Origin: Alkalidesulfovibrio alkalitolerans DSM 16529
GTDB lineage: Bacteria > Desulfobacterota > Desulfovibrionia > Desulfovibrionales > Desulfovibrionaceae
Length of the DNA stretch: 64,000 nucleotides
Assembly (NCBI RefSeq): GCF_000422245.1
Contig: NZ_ATHI01000005.1
Location: forward strand, 248,001-312,000
Direction: 5' to 3'
Part shown: positions 1-8,816 of the stretch, in pieces
Numbering within the stretch: position 1 is the stretch's first letter
How the letters are laid out: every line of letters starts with the position of its first letter
Program-made: the position numbers and the translations under genes
Notes under the pieces: generated by a model
Databases searched by the model: none
The model's input: only the letters and a program-made list of their open reading frames with translations
Told to the model about the DNA's origin: nothing

Positions 1-97
1 TTCCCGCGCCGGGGCTCCCGCCCGGAGCCGCACCCTGCGTACCGGACGCCGTCCCCCGCGCGCCGCCCGCAAAATCGCTCCGCCCGGCACACGCGCA

Positions 98-126
98 TTG
101 ATGCTTCGACGCAACCGGACTACAGT
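98..126 (+). promoter_or_regulatory. Sigma-70-like promoter of the SecB-like gene
   Basis: TTGATG at 98-103 and TACAGT at 121-126 are separated by 17 bp. Predicted start of transcription is near 133, about 25 nt before the chosen ATG at 157. Read by eye. Confidence 0.5.
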
Positions 127-156
127 CTCTCCCGCCCCGAGGAGGTGAACCCGTCC

Positions 157-597
157 ATGAAGAATCAGTTCGAATTGCAGGCGATCAAGCTGCGCGAGAT
201 CAATTTTCGGCTCGACGACGAATCCCCTCCCCAGGAAGTCCACCGGGGCGGCTTCTCCATCGACCTGAAGGCCGCGCCCCGCGAGGGTGACGGGCGGCAG
301 GTCAGGGTCACCATGCGTGTGCACACCGTGGGCGAGGGATTCCCCTTCTCCCTCGACGTCGCCGTGAGCGGCTACTTCGCCTTCCTGCGCGCGCCGGAAA
401 AAGAAGAGATGCGCACGTTCCTGGACACCTACGCCAAGCATATCCTGCTCCCTTACGCCAGGGAGGCGGTCTCGAACCTGATGGCCAGATCTGGCATGCC
501 GCCCGTGTACCTGCCCCTCGTCCTCGGGGAGCCCGAAGCCGACTGGAATCAAGGACGCTACGTCCTGCCCGGCGGCATGCCCTCGGGAACGGCCTGA
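157..597 (+). CDS. secB: SecB-like protein-export chaperone
   Basis: The 146-residue protein resembles the SecB fold. It opens with FELQAIKLREINFRL, has a central strand pair (FPFSLDVAVSGYF) and ends with ILLPYAREAVSNLMARSG followed by MPPVYLPLV, the SecB helix and C-terminal strand pattern. Such chaperones hold unfolded preproteins for SecA, or serve related toxin-antitoxin or export roles. A GTG at 145 is in frame but lies inside the Shine-Dalgarno run GAGGAGGTG (139-147), so ATG 157, about 9 nt downstream, is the better start. It seems to be a single-gene unit with its own promoter. Divergence from classical SecB makes the exact client set unknown. Confidence 0.7.
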   Translation: MKNQFELQAIKLREINFRLDDESPPQEVHRGGFSIDLKAAPREGDGRQVRVTMRVHTVGEGFPFSLDVAVSGYFAFLRAPEKEEMRTFLDTYAKHILLPYAREAVSNLMARSGMPPVYLPLVLGEPEADWNQGRYVLPGGMPSGTA

Positions 598-670
598 CCG
601 CCGACCCCGCCTTGACACGCCCCCTTGCCAGCGGGCAAGACGCGGACAGAAATCATTCTGGAGCACCCAC

Positions 671-925
671 ATGAAGGACGAACGCGGACGCTACTACTAC
701 CCCAACCCGGCCAAGAAACGGGTGCGCATGTACGTCAAGGAGGAGGAGGGAACCGTCTGGTTCCGCCTCTGGAACCAGGACGACCCCAAACTCTGGGAGG
801 ATCACGGCTGGGTGCCCTGGGGCGCGCTGCAAAAAGCCATCGCCATGTACGACGGCAAGGACAAGCCCTTCAATCCCCTGAGCTTCTACGACATCGACAT
901 CGCCCGCCAGATCCTCAAGGCCTGA
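671..925 (+). CDS. Small conserved hypothetical protein
   Basis: An 84-residue soluble protein rich in aromatic and charged residues (RGRYYYPNPAKKRVRMYVKE, then VWFRLWNQDDPKLWEDHGW). No signal peptide, membrane segment or cysteine is present. GGAG about 9 nt before the ATG supports the start. It lies 73 nt after the SecB-like gene, with a small hairpin (CTTGCC/GGCAAG, about 627-642) between them. I do not recognise a family. The pattern of alternating aromatic residues suggests a compact beta domain, but this is only an impression. Confidence 0.6.
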   Translation: MKDERGRYYYPNPAKKRVRMYVKEEEGTVWFRLWNQDDPKLWEDHGWVPWGALQKAIAMYDGKDKPFNPLSFYDIDIARQILKA

Positions 926-937
926 CCCGCCCCGCGC

Positions 938-965
938 CAACATGTGACCGATCGGTCACATGTTG
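938..965. repeat. Perfect 28-bp palindrome
   Basis: The 14-base half CAACATGTGACCGA is followed directly by its exact reverse complement. It sits 13 bp after the 84-residue gene. The core TGACCGATCGGTCA resembles TetR-family operators. It could also fold as a hairpin with a GATC loop, but no T-run follows on either strand. Confidence 0.6.
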
Positions 966-1011
966 TGCCGAAAAATATCTTCCCACGCGGGGGCGCTGGA
1001 CAGAGCCCCGC

Positions 1012-1038
1012 AGCCGCCAGCGCGGATTTTTCAGCGAC
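1012..1038. repeat. Partial copy (right end) of the hairpin repeat
   Basis: The segment GCCGCCAGCGCGGATTTTTC plus a few bases matches the right end of the full copy at 1045-1169. It has no matching left arm, so it looks like a remnant lying directly beside a complete element. Confidence 0.45.
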
Positions 1039-1044
1039 CCGCCA

Positions 1045-1169
1045 GGCGAGGCGTCAAAAAACGCGAAAGCAAGGCGCGAGAGCCGGGCAAGACCGACGCG
1101 TATTCCACATACGCGAGGGTTTGCCCGGCTTGAAGCAACGCCGCCAGAGCGGATTTTTCACGCCTCGCC
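1045..1169. repeat. Hairpin repeat element, copy 1
   Basis: Full copy of the dispersed element. Outer arms are GGCGAGGCGTCAAAAA and TTTTTCACGCCTCGCC. The inner arms AGCCGGGCAA/TTGCCCGGCT flank the core ACGCGTATTCCACATACGCG. It lies between the convergent 84-residue gene and the M16 peptidase gene and ends 1 bp from the latter's stop codon, so it may act as a two-way terminator. Confidence 0.75.
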
Positions 1170-1170
1170 C

Positions 1171-3933
1171 CTAAGGGGTGACGGTGAAGAGATAGGCCTT
1201 GTCGAGACGCAGGATGCGCGAGGCCACGGCCGCGACATCCTCGGGGGTGGCCTTGCCCGCCTTGTCGAGCAGCGTCTCGTTGAAGTCGAGCGGCAGCCCC
1301 CGCGCCTTGAGCCCGGCGGCCTCGCCCGAGCGGCTGCCCAGGGTCTGGCGGTCGCGCCAATAGTCGCCGCGCATCAAGTTCTGCGCGCGCTCTACCTCGG
1401 CAACGGGCAGCGGCTCGCGCGAAAGGCTCTCCACTGTCTCCTCGAAGCCCGCCAACGCCTGTTCGGCCTTGTCCGGGTCCGTGCCGATGTAAAAGGCCAG
1501 GAACCCGGAGTCCGGCGTCTGCCAGAGCATCGCCGTGACCGAGTAGCCAAGGCCCTGGCGGTCGCGAAGCTCGCGGAAGAGGATGCCGCTTTGCCCGGCC
1601 AGGGCCTCCTTGAGCAGCGCCAGCGCGGGCGCGTCAGGGCTGTTCAGGCCGGGCGCGGGGAATATCTTGACCAGGTGCGTCTGGTTGCGCCCCGGCAGAT
1701 GCGCCGTGGCCTGCCGCTCGTCCTTCCAGACGGGCGGCGCGATCTCGACGGACCGGCGCGGACCGGTGCGCGCCGCCAGATCGCGGGCCAATTCCAGGAC
1801 CGCCTCGCGCTCGAACACACCGCAGGCCGAGAGCACGAAGGGAGCCGAACGCTGGCGCTCGAAGAAGGCCTTGGCGTCGTCGGGCTGAAATGCGCTCACG
1901 CTTTCCGGGATGCCCAGATGGTGGGTGCCGTACCCCGGCCCCTCGAAAAGGAAGGGGAAGATGCGCCTGAAGGCAAGGCCGAGCGGCTGGTCCTCGCGCT
2001 GCTTGATGGCTGCGAGCTGTTCCTGGCGCACGCGGCCCAGTTCGTCGCCGCTGAAGGCGGGATCGAGGATCATGTCGCGCACTATGGGCAGCACCTCGGC
2101 CGCAAAGCGGGCCGGGTAGCGCGCCGAAACCGAGAAGGCGTCGCGTCTGGCCGAGGCCCCGACCGAGGCCGCGCGGTCGGCCAGATAGTCCTGAAGCTGC
2201 GTGGTGGTGCGGCCGCCCGCGCCCTTGCCCAGATAATTTGAGGTGAAAGCGGCGAGCCCTTCGGCTCCCTGCGGTTCGAGGACGCCGCCGCCGGGCCAGA
2301 CGATGTCCATGGCCGCATAGGGCAGCGTGGCGTCGGGCATGAGCACCACACTCACGCCGCCGTCGAGTTCCACGACCTCCACCTCGCCGCGCGCGCCCGT
2401 CTCGTGACGGGCGGCAGTCTCGGCCGGAGACGCCCAGATTTCGCGTACTCCTTCCGCGAGCGCGTCGCCGGACAACTCGGTTCCCTCCGGCAGCAGCAGC
2501 ACGGAGGCCAGCCTGTCGGAACGCAGGTATTCGTCCATGACCCCGCCGAGCGTTTCCGCGTCGGCCGTGCGCAGGGAGAAGAGATAGTTGTCCTCGGAGA
2601 CTTGGCCGTCCTCGAAAAAGGTGAAGTAGCCAAGCTTGCCCGCCAGCCCGGAGAGCGTCTCCTTGGAGCGGTAGAGCGCGTCTTCCAGTTGCAGTTTGGC
2701 CCGCGCCATCTCGTCCGGCCCGAAATCGTGGGGCGAGAGACCGGCCATCTCCTCGGCCAGGGCGCGCACGAAGGTCTCGGCCTTGTCCGCGTCGCACACG
2801 GCCTGGATGACGAACATGCCGCCCCGCTCAAGGGTCATGGAGAAGGCGGAAACCTGGTCCACCATTTGCTGCTCGTACCTGAACTTCCTGGGCAGACGCG
2901 CGCTCTGGCCTCCGCCCAGAAGCTGCGCCAGAAGTTCGAGTCCGACGGCCTCCTGCCGTTTCAGGCCGGACACGGGAAAGGCCAGGCTCAGGTAGGCCTT
3001 GTTCCAGTTGCCGTGCTCCACGCGGACCACGGGCCCGGAAAAGAGCGGCAGGGGAAGCTCCACGGGACGGGTCAAGGGCCCCTGGTTGCGCAGGGGGCCG
3101 AACAAGGTGCGGGTCTTTTGCAGCACCTCGGCGTGGTCGATGTCGCCCACGGCCACGAGCAGCATGGAGCGCGGCTGGTAGAGGCGGCGCAGATAGGCGC
3201 GCATGTCCTCGGGAGTCATCTCGGCCAGGGTTTCGCGAAAGCCGATGATCGGGCGGCCGTAGGACGTTTCGGGCCAGACCATCTCCTGCAGCGCCTTGAA
3301 CTGACGGCGGCCGGGCGTGTCCTCGCCCATCTCGATCTCCGAGACGACGACCTGACGCTCGCTCTCGAATTCGTCCGGGTCCAGGGACGGGTTGACGGTC
3401 ATGTCGTGCAGGATGTCGATCCCGAGCCGCCAGGCATCCTTGGGCACGTCCACGTAGTAGACGGTGTAGTCGAAGCTCGTGCCCGCGTTCATGCTGCCGC
3501 CCGCGCCCTCGATCTCGCCCGCCACCTGGCCCGGCGCGCGCCGGTCGGTGCCCTTGAAGGCCATGTGTTCGAGGAAATGCGAGATGCCCGCCTCGCGCTC
3601 CTCCTCCCAGCCGGACCCGGCGCGCACGTAAAGTCGGATCGAGGCCAGGGGGAAGCGACCGTCGGCCTGGGTGAGCACGGTCATGCCGTTCTCCAGTATG
3701 GTGATGCGCGGCTGCGCCGCGTCGCCGTCGGCAATCGCGTCACCCGCAACGGAGGCGGCTTCGTCGGCTCCATCGCGGACGAAGCCGTCCGCCGGAGGAG
3801 TCGGCGCGGGCGTGCGCTCGGCCGAGCGTTCCGCAGCGCGTTGCTCGCGATCCATCCTTTCAATGGTTCCCATATAGTCACAGCCTCCAAAAAGGAACAA
3901 AGAAGCCAAAAGCGTCCAGACGATCAGGCGCAT
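1171..3933 (-). CDS. M16 family zinc metallopeptidase, lipoprotein
   Basis: A 920-residue protein with two tandem M16 (pitrilysin/insulinase) units. The first unit carries the inverted zinc motif HFLEH at about residues 119-123 and a downstream glutamate helix (ESERQVVVSEIEMGED) typical of active halves. The second unit (from about residue 500) lacks HxxEH, as in other tandem M16 proteins. The N terminus MRLIVWTLLASLFLFGGC is a lipoprotein signal peptide with the lipid-modified cysteine at position 18, so the enzyme is expected to be anchored in the cell envelope. A longer in-frame start at 3960 is rejected because GGAGG lies 7 nt before ATG 3933. A hairpin (3951-3971) precedes the ribosome site. 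Likely role: degradation of peptides in the periplasm. Confidence 0.9.
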   Translation of the reverse strand: MRLIVWTLLASLFLFGGCDYMGTIERMDREQRAAERSAERTPAPTPPADGFVRDGADEAASVAGDAIADGDAAQPRITILENGMTVLTQADGRFPLASIRLYVRAGSGWEEEREAGISHFLEHMAFKGTDRRAPGQVAGEIEGAGGSMNAGTSFDYTVYYVDVPKDAWRLGIDILHDMTVNPSLDPDEFESERQVVVSEIEMGEDTPGRRQFKALQEMVWPETSYGRPIIGFRETLAEMTPEDMRAYLRRLYQPRSMLLVAVGDIDHAEVLQKTRTLFGPLRNQGPLTRPVELPLPLFSGPVVRVEHGNWNKAYLSLAFPVSGLKRQEAVGLELLAQLLGGGQSARLPRKFRYEQQMVDQVSAFSMTLERGGMFVIQAVCDADKAETFVRALAEEMAGLSPHDFGPDEMARAKLQLEDALYRSKETLSGLAGKLGYFTFFEDGQVSEDNYLFSLRTADAETLGGVMDEYLRSDRLASVLLLPEGTELSGDALAEGVREIWASPAETAARHETGARGEVEVVELDGGVSVVLMPDATLPYAAMDIVWPGGGVLEPQGAEGLAAFTSNYLGKGAGGRTTTQLQDYLADRAASVGASARRDAFSVSARYPARFAAEVLPIVRDMILDPAFSGDELGRVRQEQLAAIKQREDQPLGLAFRRIFPFLFEGPGYGTHHLGIPESVSAFQPDDAKAFFERQRSAPFVLSACGVFEREAVLELARDLAARTGPRRSVEIAPPVWKDERQATAHLPGRNQTHLVKIFPAPGLNSPDAPALALLKEALAGQSGILFRELRDRQGLGYSVTAMLWQTPDSGFLAFYIGTDPDKAEQALAGFEETVESLSREPLPVAEVERAQNLMRGDYWRDRQTLGSRSGEAAGLKARGLPLDFNETLLDKAGKATPEDVAAVASRILRLDKAYLFTVTP

Positions 3934-3988
3934 GCGAATCCTCCGAAACGGGCCGCGCAATCCGCGCGGCCAACGAAAAAAGCGGAAC

Positions 3989-4022
3989 GAACCCCTTTTT
4001 CAGACTGCCGAAAAAGGGGTTC
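3989..4022 (-). terminator. Terminator after the 89-residue gene
   Basis: GAACCCCTTTTTC (3989-4001) and GAAAAAGGGGTTC (4010-4022) form a perfect 13-bp stem with an 8-nt loop. It lies downstream of the gene at 4065-4334 on the minus strand and upstream of the peptidase gene, insulating the two. Confidence 0.7.
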
Positions 4023-4064
4023 TCCAACAAGCTCGCGCGAAGAAAGACACCGGTGCGAAAAGGC

Positions 4065-4334
4065 TTACACCTTGCAGGAGTCTCCGCCCTCGCAATAGAC
4101 CCGGATGAACTGCCCCACTTGATGGGTGAGATAGACGCACTCGACGCCGCCCAGACATTTTTCCGCGTCCTCGGCCTCGATGTGGGTCACCAGCACATGC
4201 CCGTTCTTCACCAGCTCCAGTACCCAGGTCTTTTTGGCCTCGTCGTAGCGCATGTCGGCCTTGAGTTTGTATTTCGCGATCTCGGGGTACATTTCCTTGA
4301 CCTTTGCCAGCAATGCTTCGGGCGTCACACTCAT
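4065..4334 (-). CDS. Small hypothetical protein with C-terminal cysteines
   Basis: An 89-residue protein. The N-terminal part (MSVTPEALLAKVKEMYPEI) looks helical; the middle contains KKTWVLELVKNGHVLVTHIE, a likely beta hairpin. Four cysteines sit near the C terminus (CLGGVEC and YCEGGDSC), which could bind metal or form disulfides. AAAGGAG lies 8 nt before the ATG. It is probably transcribed alone, with a strong terminator downstream. I do not recognise the family. It is likely a lineage-specific protein of the Desulfovibrio group. Confidence 0.65.
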   Translation of the reverse strand: MSVTPEALLAKVKEMYPEIAKYKLKADMRYDEAKKTWVLELVKNGHVLVTHIEAEDAEKCLGGVECVYLTHQVGQFIRVYCEGGDSCKV

Positions 4335-4412
4335 GGTCGTCTCCTTTGGCTGTGCGGGGATTCTCCATTACCCCGTGTAGCAGGAGGCGCGTCCCGGCGC
4401 AAGGCGAAGGGA

Positions 4413-7046
4413 TCATGGGGCGGACTCTTCGAAATGCTGCGCGGTCTTGGTCAGATGGAATTCGAGCGGCGAAAGCGCGGGCAACACGGCGCGCACGATG
4501 GCCAGCGGGCTCACGTAGCCCTGCCGCCAGTCGAAGCGCAGGCGCGCCTCGCGCGGCGAGGCGAATTCCACGGCGGCCACGAAGGCCCTGGCGTCCAGTT
4601 CGCGCACACCGTGTCGCGTCTCGCGAGTGAAGGGAAACGAGGCCGAGGCCGCGAAGGCTTCGAGCGCTTGGCGGACCTTGGCCGCGCGCTCCTCGTCGCC
4701 GCCAAGCGTGAGTACGAAATCCTCGGCCACAGCCTGGGGCTGGCGGCGGCCCATGGAGAGTTCCTGAACGCGCGAAAGCGTAAGCCCTTCGGGCATTTGC
4801 GGCGCAAGCCGCCCGGCCACCTCGTCGAGAGCGTACGGTTCGCGGGTGAAGACGTCGAACCACTCGGCGACACTCTCCACGCCCACGGGCAGGGCGCGGC
4901 CGAAGGATATCTGCGGCATGGGATGAAATCCCTTGGAGAACGAAGGCTTGATCGCGGCGCGGCGCAAGGCCCGCTCCAGGGTGCGCTGCAACTCCAGGGT
5001 CGAGAGCCAGGCTGCCGGGCCGGTCTTGGCGAACCAGACCCGGAAATGTCCCTCGCGCCGCGTCAGGTCCTCGCGGATCTCGGGCGGTCGCTGCGGGCCG
5101 CGAGACGTCTGGGGCCGGTCGCCAGCCACTGACTCGGCCGGAGCGCCGGGTGAAGCGTCGGGGGAAGCTTCAGGCGAAGCGGCGGCAGCCGCCTCGGGCG
5201 CGGCCTGGTCGCGCCTGGCCAGGACAGTGCGCGGCCTCACGCCCTCGGGCGCGAAGCCGCCCGCCTCCACGTCGCACGCGCCGCACATGCGGCAGGCGCC
5301 GTAACGGCAGTCCTCGGTGATCTTGCCCGAAAGCGCCCGGCCCCGTTCGGCCAGCAAAAAGCGCCTGGACACGCCCACGTCCAGGTGGTCCCAGGGCAGC
5401 GGTTCCTCCGGGTCGCGGGCGCGCAACGAGACCTCGGGGTCGATCCCGGCCTCGCCCACGGCGGCCATGAAGGCCTCGAAGTCGAAATACTCGTCCCAGG
5501 CGGGCAGCACCTGTCCGCGCTCCACCAGGGCCTCCACCAACGGCGCGGCCTCGCGCCCTGAGCGCGAGATCAGCCCTTCCACGAAGCTCGTGCGCGGGTC
5601 GTGCCACTTGAGCTTGAGGCGCTTGTCGGTCCTGAAAAGGTCGCGCAGGAAATCGATGCGCTCCCGGCACTCGTCGAGGGATATCTGGCGTTCCCACTGG
5701 AACGGCGTGTGCGGCTTGGGCACGAACGGGGCCACAGCCGCCGTGACCTGGAGGCGCTTGGCGCCGCGCGGCGCGGCGTTCGCCACCTTGCGGCAAAGCT
5801 CGAAGATGGCCTGCAGGTCATCCTTGGTCTCGGTGGGCAACCCGCACATGAAATAGAGCTTCACCTGGCTCCAGCCGCGTGCGAACAGGGCCGAGACGTG
5901 GGCCAGGAGCCCCTCCTCGTCCACGCCCTTGTTGATGACGTCGCGCAGGCGCTGGCTGCCTGCCTCGGGCGCGATGGTGATGCCCGTGCGCCGGATGCGG
6001 GCCATGCGGTCCATGATCGCGGGCGAGAGCGAGCCCACGCGCAAGGAAGGCAGGGAAAAGGCCACCTGCTCGGCCGCGCAGGCGTCGAAGCTGCCCGCGA
6101 AAAGCCCTTCCAGGGCCGAGTAGTCGCCCGTGGAGAGCGACAGGAACGAGACCTCCTCGTAGCCCGCATCGTCCAGGGACTTTTCGAGGCAGGACAAAAG
6201 GTTGGCCGGAGTGCGCTCGCGCGCGGGGCGATAGGCCATGCCCGCGTGGCAGAAGCGGCAGCCGCGCGTGCAGCCGCGCGCGATCTCCAGGGCCAGGCGG
6301 TCGTGCACGGCCTGACTCCAGGGCAGCACCAGCCTGTCAGGGCAGGGCGCGGCATCGAGATCGGCCAGCACGGCGCGGCGCACGACCTCGGGCGCGCCCG
6401 AGCCGGGCAGCGGCCGCATGCGGCCCGATCCGTCGTCCGCGTAGAGCGAGGGCACGTAGACCCCGGAAATCTCGGCCAGGGCGCGAAGCTTTTGCGCGCG
6501 CGGCGCGGACTCGGCGCGAAAGCGCTCCAGGCGGCGCATGATCTCGGGCAGCACGGCCTCGCCGTCGCCGAGCACCATGGCGTCGGCAAAGGGGGCCAGA
6601 TACTCCGCCGCGCCGGTACAGCCGCCGCCCACGAGCACGAGCGGGTGCTCCTCGCCGCGCTCGGCCGTGCGGCGGGGAATGCGCGCAAGGTCGAGCATCC
6701 AGAGGATGGAGGGCGCGGCCATCTCGTGCGTCAGGTGGAAGGCCACGGCGTTAAGCCGCGCAAGGGGCGTGTCGCTCTCCAGCGTGCACAGCGGCGCGTC
6801 GTTCGCGGCCAGTATCCTGGCCGTTTCGGGGCAGGGCGCGAAGACGCGCTCGGCAAGCCACGTCGGCTCGGCGTTGACCAGGGAGTAGAGGATGCGCTGG
6901 CCGAGGTAGGACATGCCCACCTCGTAGAGGTCGGGAAAGGCCAGGGCGATGTGCGCGGAGACGGTCGCAGGGTCGCGGCGCACCGCGCCCCACTCGTTTC
7001 CGGCATAGCGGCTTGGGCGCGGCAGGAGGGGGAGGAGGTGCTTCAT
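4413..7046 (-). CDS. B12-binding/radical SAM protein fused to a DUF2344-type domain
   Basis: An 877-residue fusion. Residues 1-220 form a cobalamin-binding-like Rossmann region (ALAFPDLYEVGMSYLGQ). The radical SAM core carries CTRGCRFC, with cysteines 259, 263 and 266 for the 4Fe-4S cluster. A further cysteine cluster (CRYGACRMCGAC) lies near residue 580. After a low-complexity Ala/Ser/Pro linker (about 610-650) comes a DUF2344-like domain starting RREGHFRVWFAKTG and containing FSKGFHPMPQISFG. This matches the family of fused 'radical SAM-linked' proteins of unknown reaction found in many anaerobes. No obvious Shine-Dalgarno precedes ATG 7046. Function is unknown; DUF2344 association suggests RNA or tRNA modification, an inference only. 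Confidence 0.85.
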   Translation of the reverse strand: MKHLLPLLPRPSRYAGNEWGAVRRDPATVSAHIALAFPDLYEVGMSYLGQRILYSLVNAEPTWLAERVFAPCPETARILAANDAPLCTLESDTPLARLNAVAFHLTHEMAAPSILWMLDLARIPRRTAERGEEHPLVLVGGGCTGAAEYLAPFADAMVLGDGEAVLPEIMRRLERFRAESAPRAQKLRALAEISGVYVPSLYADDGSGRMRPLPGSGAPEVVRRAVLADLDAAPCPDRLVLPWSQAVHDRLALEIARGCTRGCRFCHAGMAYRPARERTPANLLSCLEKSLDDAGYEEVSFLSLSTGDYSALEGLFAGSFDACAAEQVAFSLPSLRVGSLSPAIMDRMARIRRTGITIAPEAGSQRLRDVINKGVDEEGLLAHVSALFARGWSQVKLYFMCGLPTETKDDLQAIFELCRKVANAAPRGAKRLQVTAAVAPFVPKPHTPFQWERQISLDECRERIDFLRDLFRTDKRLKLKWHDPRTSFVEGLISRSGREAAPLVEALVERGQVLPAWDEYFDFEAFMAAVGEAGIDPEVSLRARDPEEPLPWDHLDVGVSRRFLLAERGRALSGKITEDCRYGACRMCGACDVEAGGFAPEGVRPRTVLARRDQAAPEAAAAASPEASPDASPGAPAESVAGDRPQTSRGPQRPPEIREDLTRREGHFRVWFAKTGPAAWLSTLELQRTLERALRRAAIKPSFSKGFHPMPQISFGRALPVGVESVAEWFDVFTREPYALDEVAGRLAPQMPEGLTLSRVQELSMGRRQPQAVAEDFVLTLGGDEERAAKVRQALEAFAASASFPFTRETRHGVRELDARAFVAAVEFASPREARLRFDWRQGYVSPLAIVRAVLPALSPLEFHLTKTAQHFEESAP

Positions 7047-7071
7047 ATGCGTGGCCGCGAAGACGCGCGAA

Positions 7072-7102
7072 CCCGGCGCGGGTCCGAACTGGCCGCGCCG
7101 GG
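7072..7102 (-). terminator. GC-rich hairpin, probable terminator
   Basis: CCCGGCGCGG (7072-7081) and CCGCGCCGGG (7093-7102) form a perfect 10-bp stem between the 114-residue gene and the radical SAM fusion gene. There is no clear T-run, so termination is plausible rather than shown. Confidence 0.4.
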
Positions 7103-7167
7103 TGCCCGGAAGAAACCGCGCGGACGCCCTCGGCCCGCTTCTTCCGTGCGCTTCGTAGGCAAGGTTC

Positions 7168-7512
7168 CTACTTCTTGATCAGCCCGAGCCCGCCGCCCGC
7201 GCCGGCCAGATTCTTCAGGCCGCCGAGTCCGCCGGGAGCGGAGAGGGTCAGGTTGGAGGTGGCCTCCAGGTACTTGGTCTTCAGTTCCTCGGGGAACTTC
7301 TTGTATTCGTAGATGATGTGCTCGCCCTTGATCTCGCCTCCGAACTCGTTCTCGAAGGGATAGCCGAAGGGCAGGAGCATCATCTGCACGCCCTGCTGCG
7401 TGGGAACGGTCTGGATCACGGCCACGTCGGTCAGCTTGGTGCCCTCGGCGTCCCACTTGCCCATCACGGTGTCGCCGTTGATGAGCTTGGCCATGCGAAT
7501 GTCATATGCCAT
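7168..7512 (-). CDS. Hypothetical protein, possibly LSm-like beta barrel
   Basis: A 114-residue protein beginning MAYDIRMAKLINGDTVMGKW. The pattern 'LINGDTVMGKW...TDVAVIQTVPTQQGVQMMLLPFGYPF' is reminiscent of small Sm/LSm-like barrels, in which a 'G-D-x-V-x-G' turn precedes a five-stranded sheet. The C terminus is a Gly/Leu-rich tail (GGLGGLKNLAGAGGGLGLIKK). AAGGAG precedes the ATG. It follows the MFS gene by 96 nt on the same strand. The LSm comparison is by eye and weak; no function is claimed. Confidence 0.6.
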   Translation of the reverse strand: MAYDIRMAKLINGDTVMGKWDAEGTKLTDVAVIQTVPTQQGVQMMLLPFGYPFENEFGGEIKGEHIIYEYKKFPEELKTKYLEATSNLTLSAPGGLGGLKNLAGAGGGLGLIKK

Positions 7513-7608
7513 GAATGTCTCCTTGGTATTTTCGGTGCGCGGCCAACGTAGGCACGCGGACCAGCAGTGTCAAGGCGGCCTTTTGCCGCCATTCGCGGCT
7601 TGAGCGCC

Positions 7609-8805
7609 CTACTCCTCGACGTCCCTGCGAGGCAGCCGCCAGGCCGCGAGCAGGCAGACGAGCATGAGCGCGCCCTGCATCACGAAGCCCGCGCCGAAGC
7701 CGATGTGGTCGCCGCACCAGCCAAGGCCGAGCGGTATCGCGCCCGAGCCGATGAGCGCGCCCATGGGCGTGATGAAGCCCACGGCCACGCCGCGCGCCTG
7801 AAACGGCATGCCGCGCGAGATCATTGAAAACCCGGCCGGGAAGAAGGTCGTGGAGACGAGCGGCTGCAAAAGCACGGCCGCCGTGAGCCAGACTCCCTCG
7901 GTCAACCCCAGCAGCATGGTGAACAGCCCCGCGAGCGCCAGATAGACCACTATGGTCCGGCGCGGACCGAAGCGATCCGCGCACATGCCGCCCACAAAGG
8001 ACATGAACACGCCCGAGACGCGCGACACGGCGAGCAGCATGTTGGCCGCCTCGCGGCTCATGCCCCGTTCTTCCACCAAGTACAGCGGAAGCATGGTGTA
8101 GGGGCCAAGTGTAGCCCCCACGGCGATGCCGAAGAGCAGCGACATGATCCAAAACACCGGTCGTCTGACGATGTCCGCAAGCAGGCTGGGGCTTGGGGCC
8201 TCGCCCCGCTCGCCCTTGCCGGGGCCGCGCAGGGCGAAGAGCGCCCCCGCCACGAGGCTCGCCGCGCCGAGCACCGTGAAGGCCGAGCGCCAGTCGTGCG
8301 TCTCGACCATGAACTCCGCGAACAGCGGCGCGACGATGAAGGCCACGTTGGGGGCGGCCTCGTGCACCGAAAGCGCCTTGCCCCAGTCGGCGCGACGGGT
8401 CAACGAGGTGATGACCGAGATGGCCGAAGGCAGATACAAACCCGCACCCGCGCCCATGGCGAACAACGACGCCTGGAACGCGAAAAGTGTGTCGGCCGTG
8501 CCGGAGAGGAGCGCGCCAACGCCCATGCCCAGAAGCGCCAGGGAGATGGTCAGGCGGTGCGTCAAAAAACGCGAGATGAAGCCGCTCGAAAGCAGCCCCA
8601 CGGTGGCCCCAAGCCCCACCAGGAGCACGAAGCCCCCCGCCTCAGTGTTGGACGCGGCCAGATCGCGGGTGATGGGCACCATGAGCGGCCCCATGAGGAT
8701 GCGGGCCAAAAATCCGAGCCAGAAGGCCAGGGTCAGGAAGCAGAGCATGGGCAGGGCCGCGCGAAACGGCAGCCCCTGCCTGGAATTGACGACTGTCTGG
8801 CTCAT
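7609..8805 (-). CDS. Major facilitator superfamily transporter
   Basis: A 398-residue polytopic membrane protein with about 12 hydrophobic segments. The two halves are joined by a short charged loop near residues 195-210 (RGPGKGERGEAPSP). The second half has an MFS-type loop (GGMCADRFGPRR) after its second helix. The family exports or imports small solutes by proton-coupled exchange; the substrate cannot be inferred. It begins 11 nt after the stop of trmI on the same strand, so the two are likely cotranscribed, although no functional link is evident. Confidence 0.85.
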   Translation of the reverse strand: MSQTVVNSRQGLPFRAALPMLCFLTLAFWLGFLARILMGPLMVPITRDLAASNTEAGGFVLLVGLGATVGLLSSGFISRFLTHRLTISLALLGMGVGALLSGTADTLFAFQASLFAMGAGAGLYLPSAISVITSLTRRADWGKALSVHEAAPNVAFIVAPLFAEFMVETHDWRSAFTVLGAASLVAGALFALRGPGKGERGEAPSPSLLADIVRRPVFWIMSLLFGIAVGATLGPYTMLPLYLVEERGMSREAANMLLAVSRVSGVFMSFVGGMCADRFGPRRTIVVYLALAGLFTMLLGLTEGVWLTAAVLLQPLVSTTFFPAGFSMISRGMPFQARGVAVGFITPMGALIGSGAIPLGLGWCGDHIGFGAGFVMQGALMLVCLLAAWRLPRRDVEE

Positions 8806-8816
8806 ATGCGACGCGG

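Noticed and set aside
613-641. TTGACA at 613-618 as promoter of the 84-residue gene
   Set aside because: No -10-like sequence at 16-18 bp; the site overlaps a small hairpin.
625-2241. Long plus-strand open frames opposite the M16 peptidase (also 2404-4098)
   Set aside because: Low-complexity Arg/Gly/Ala translations without domains; the M16 gene on the other strand has a signal peptide, zinc motif and ribosome site.
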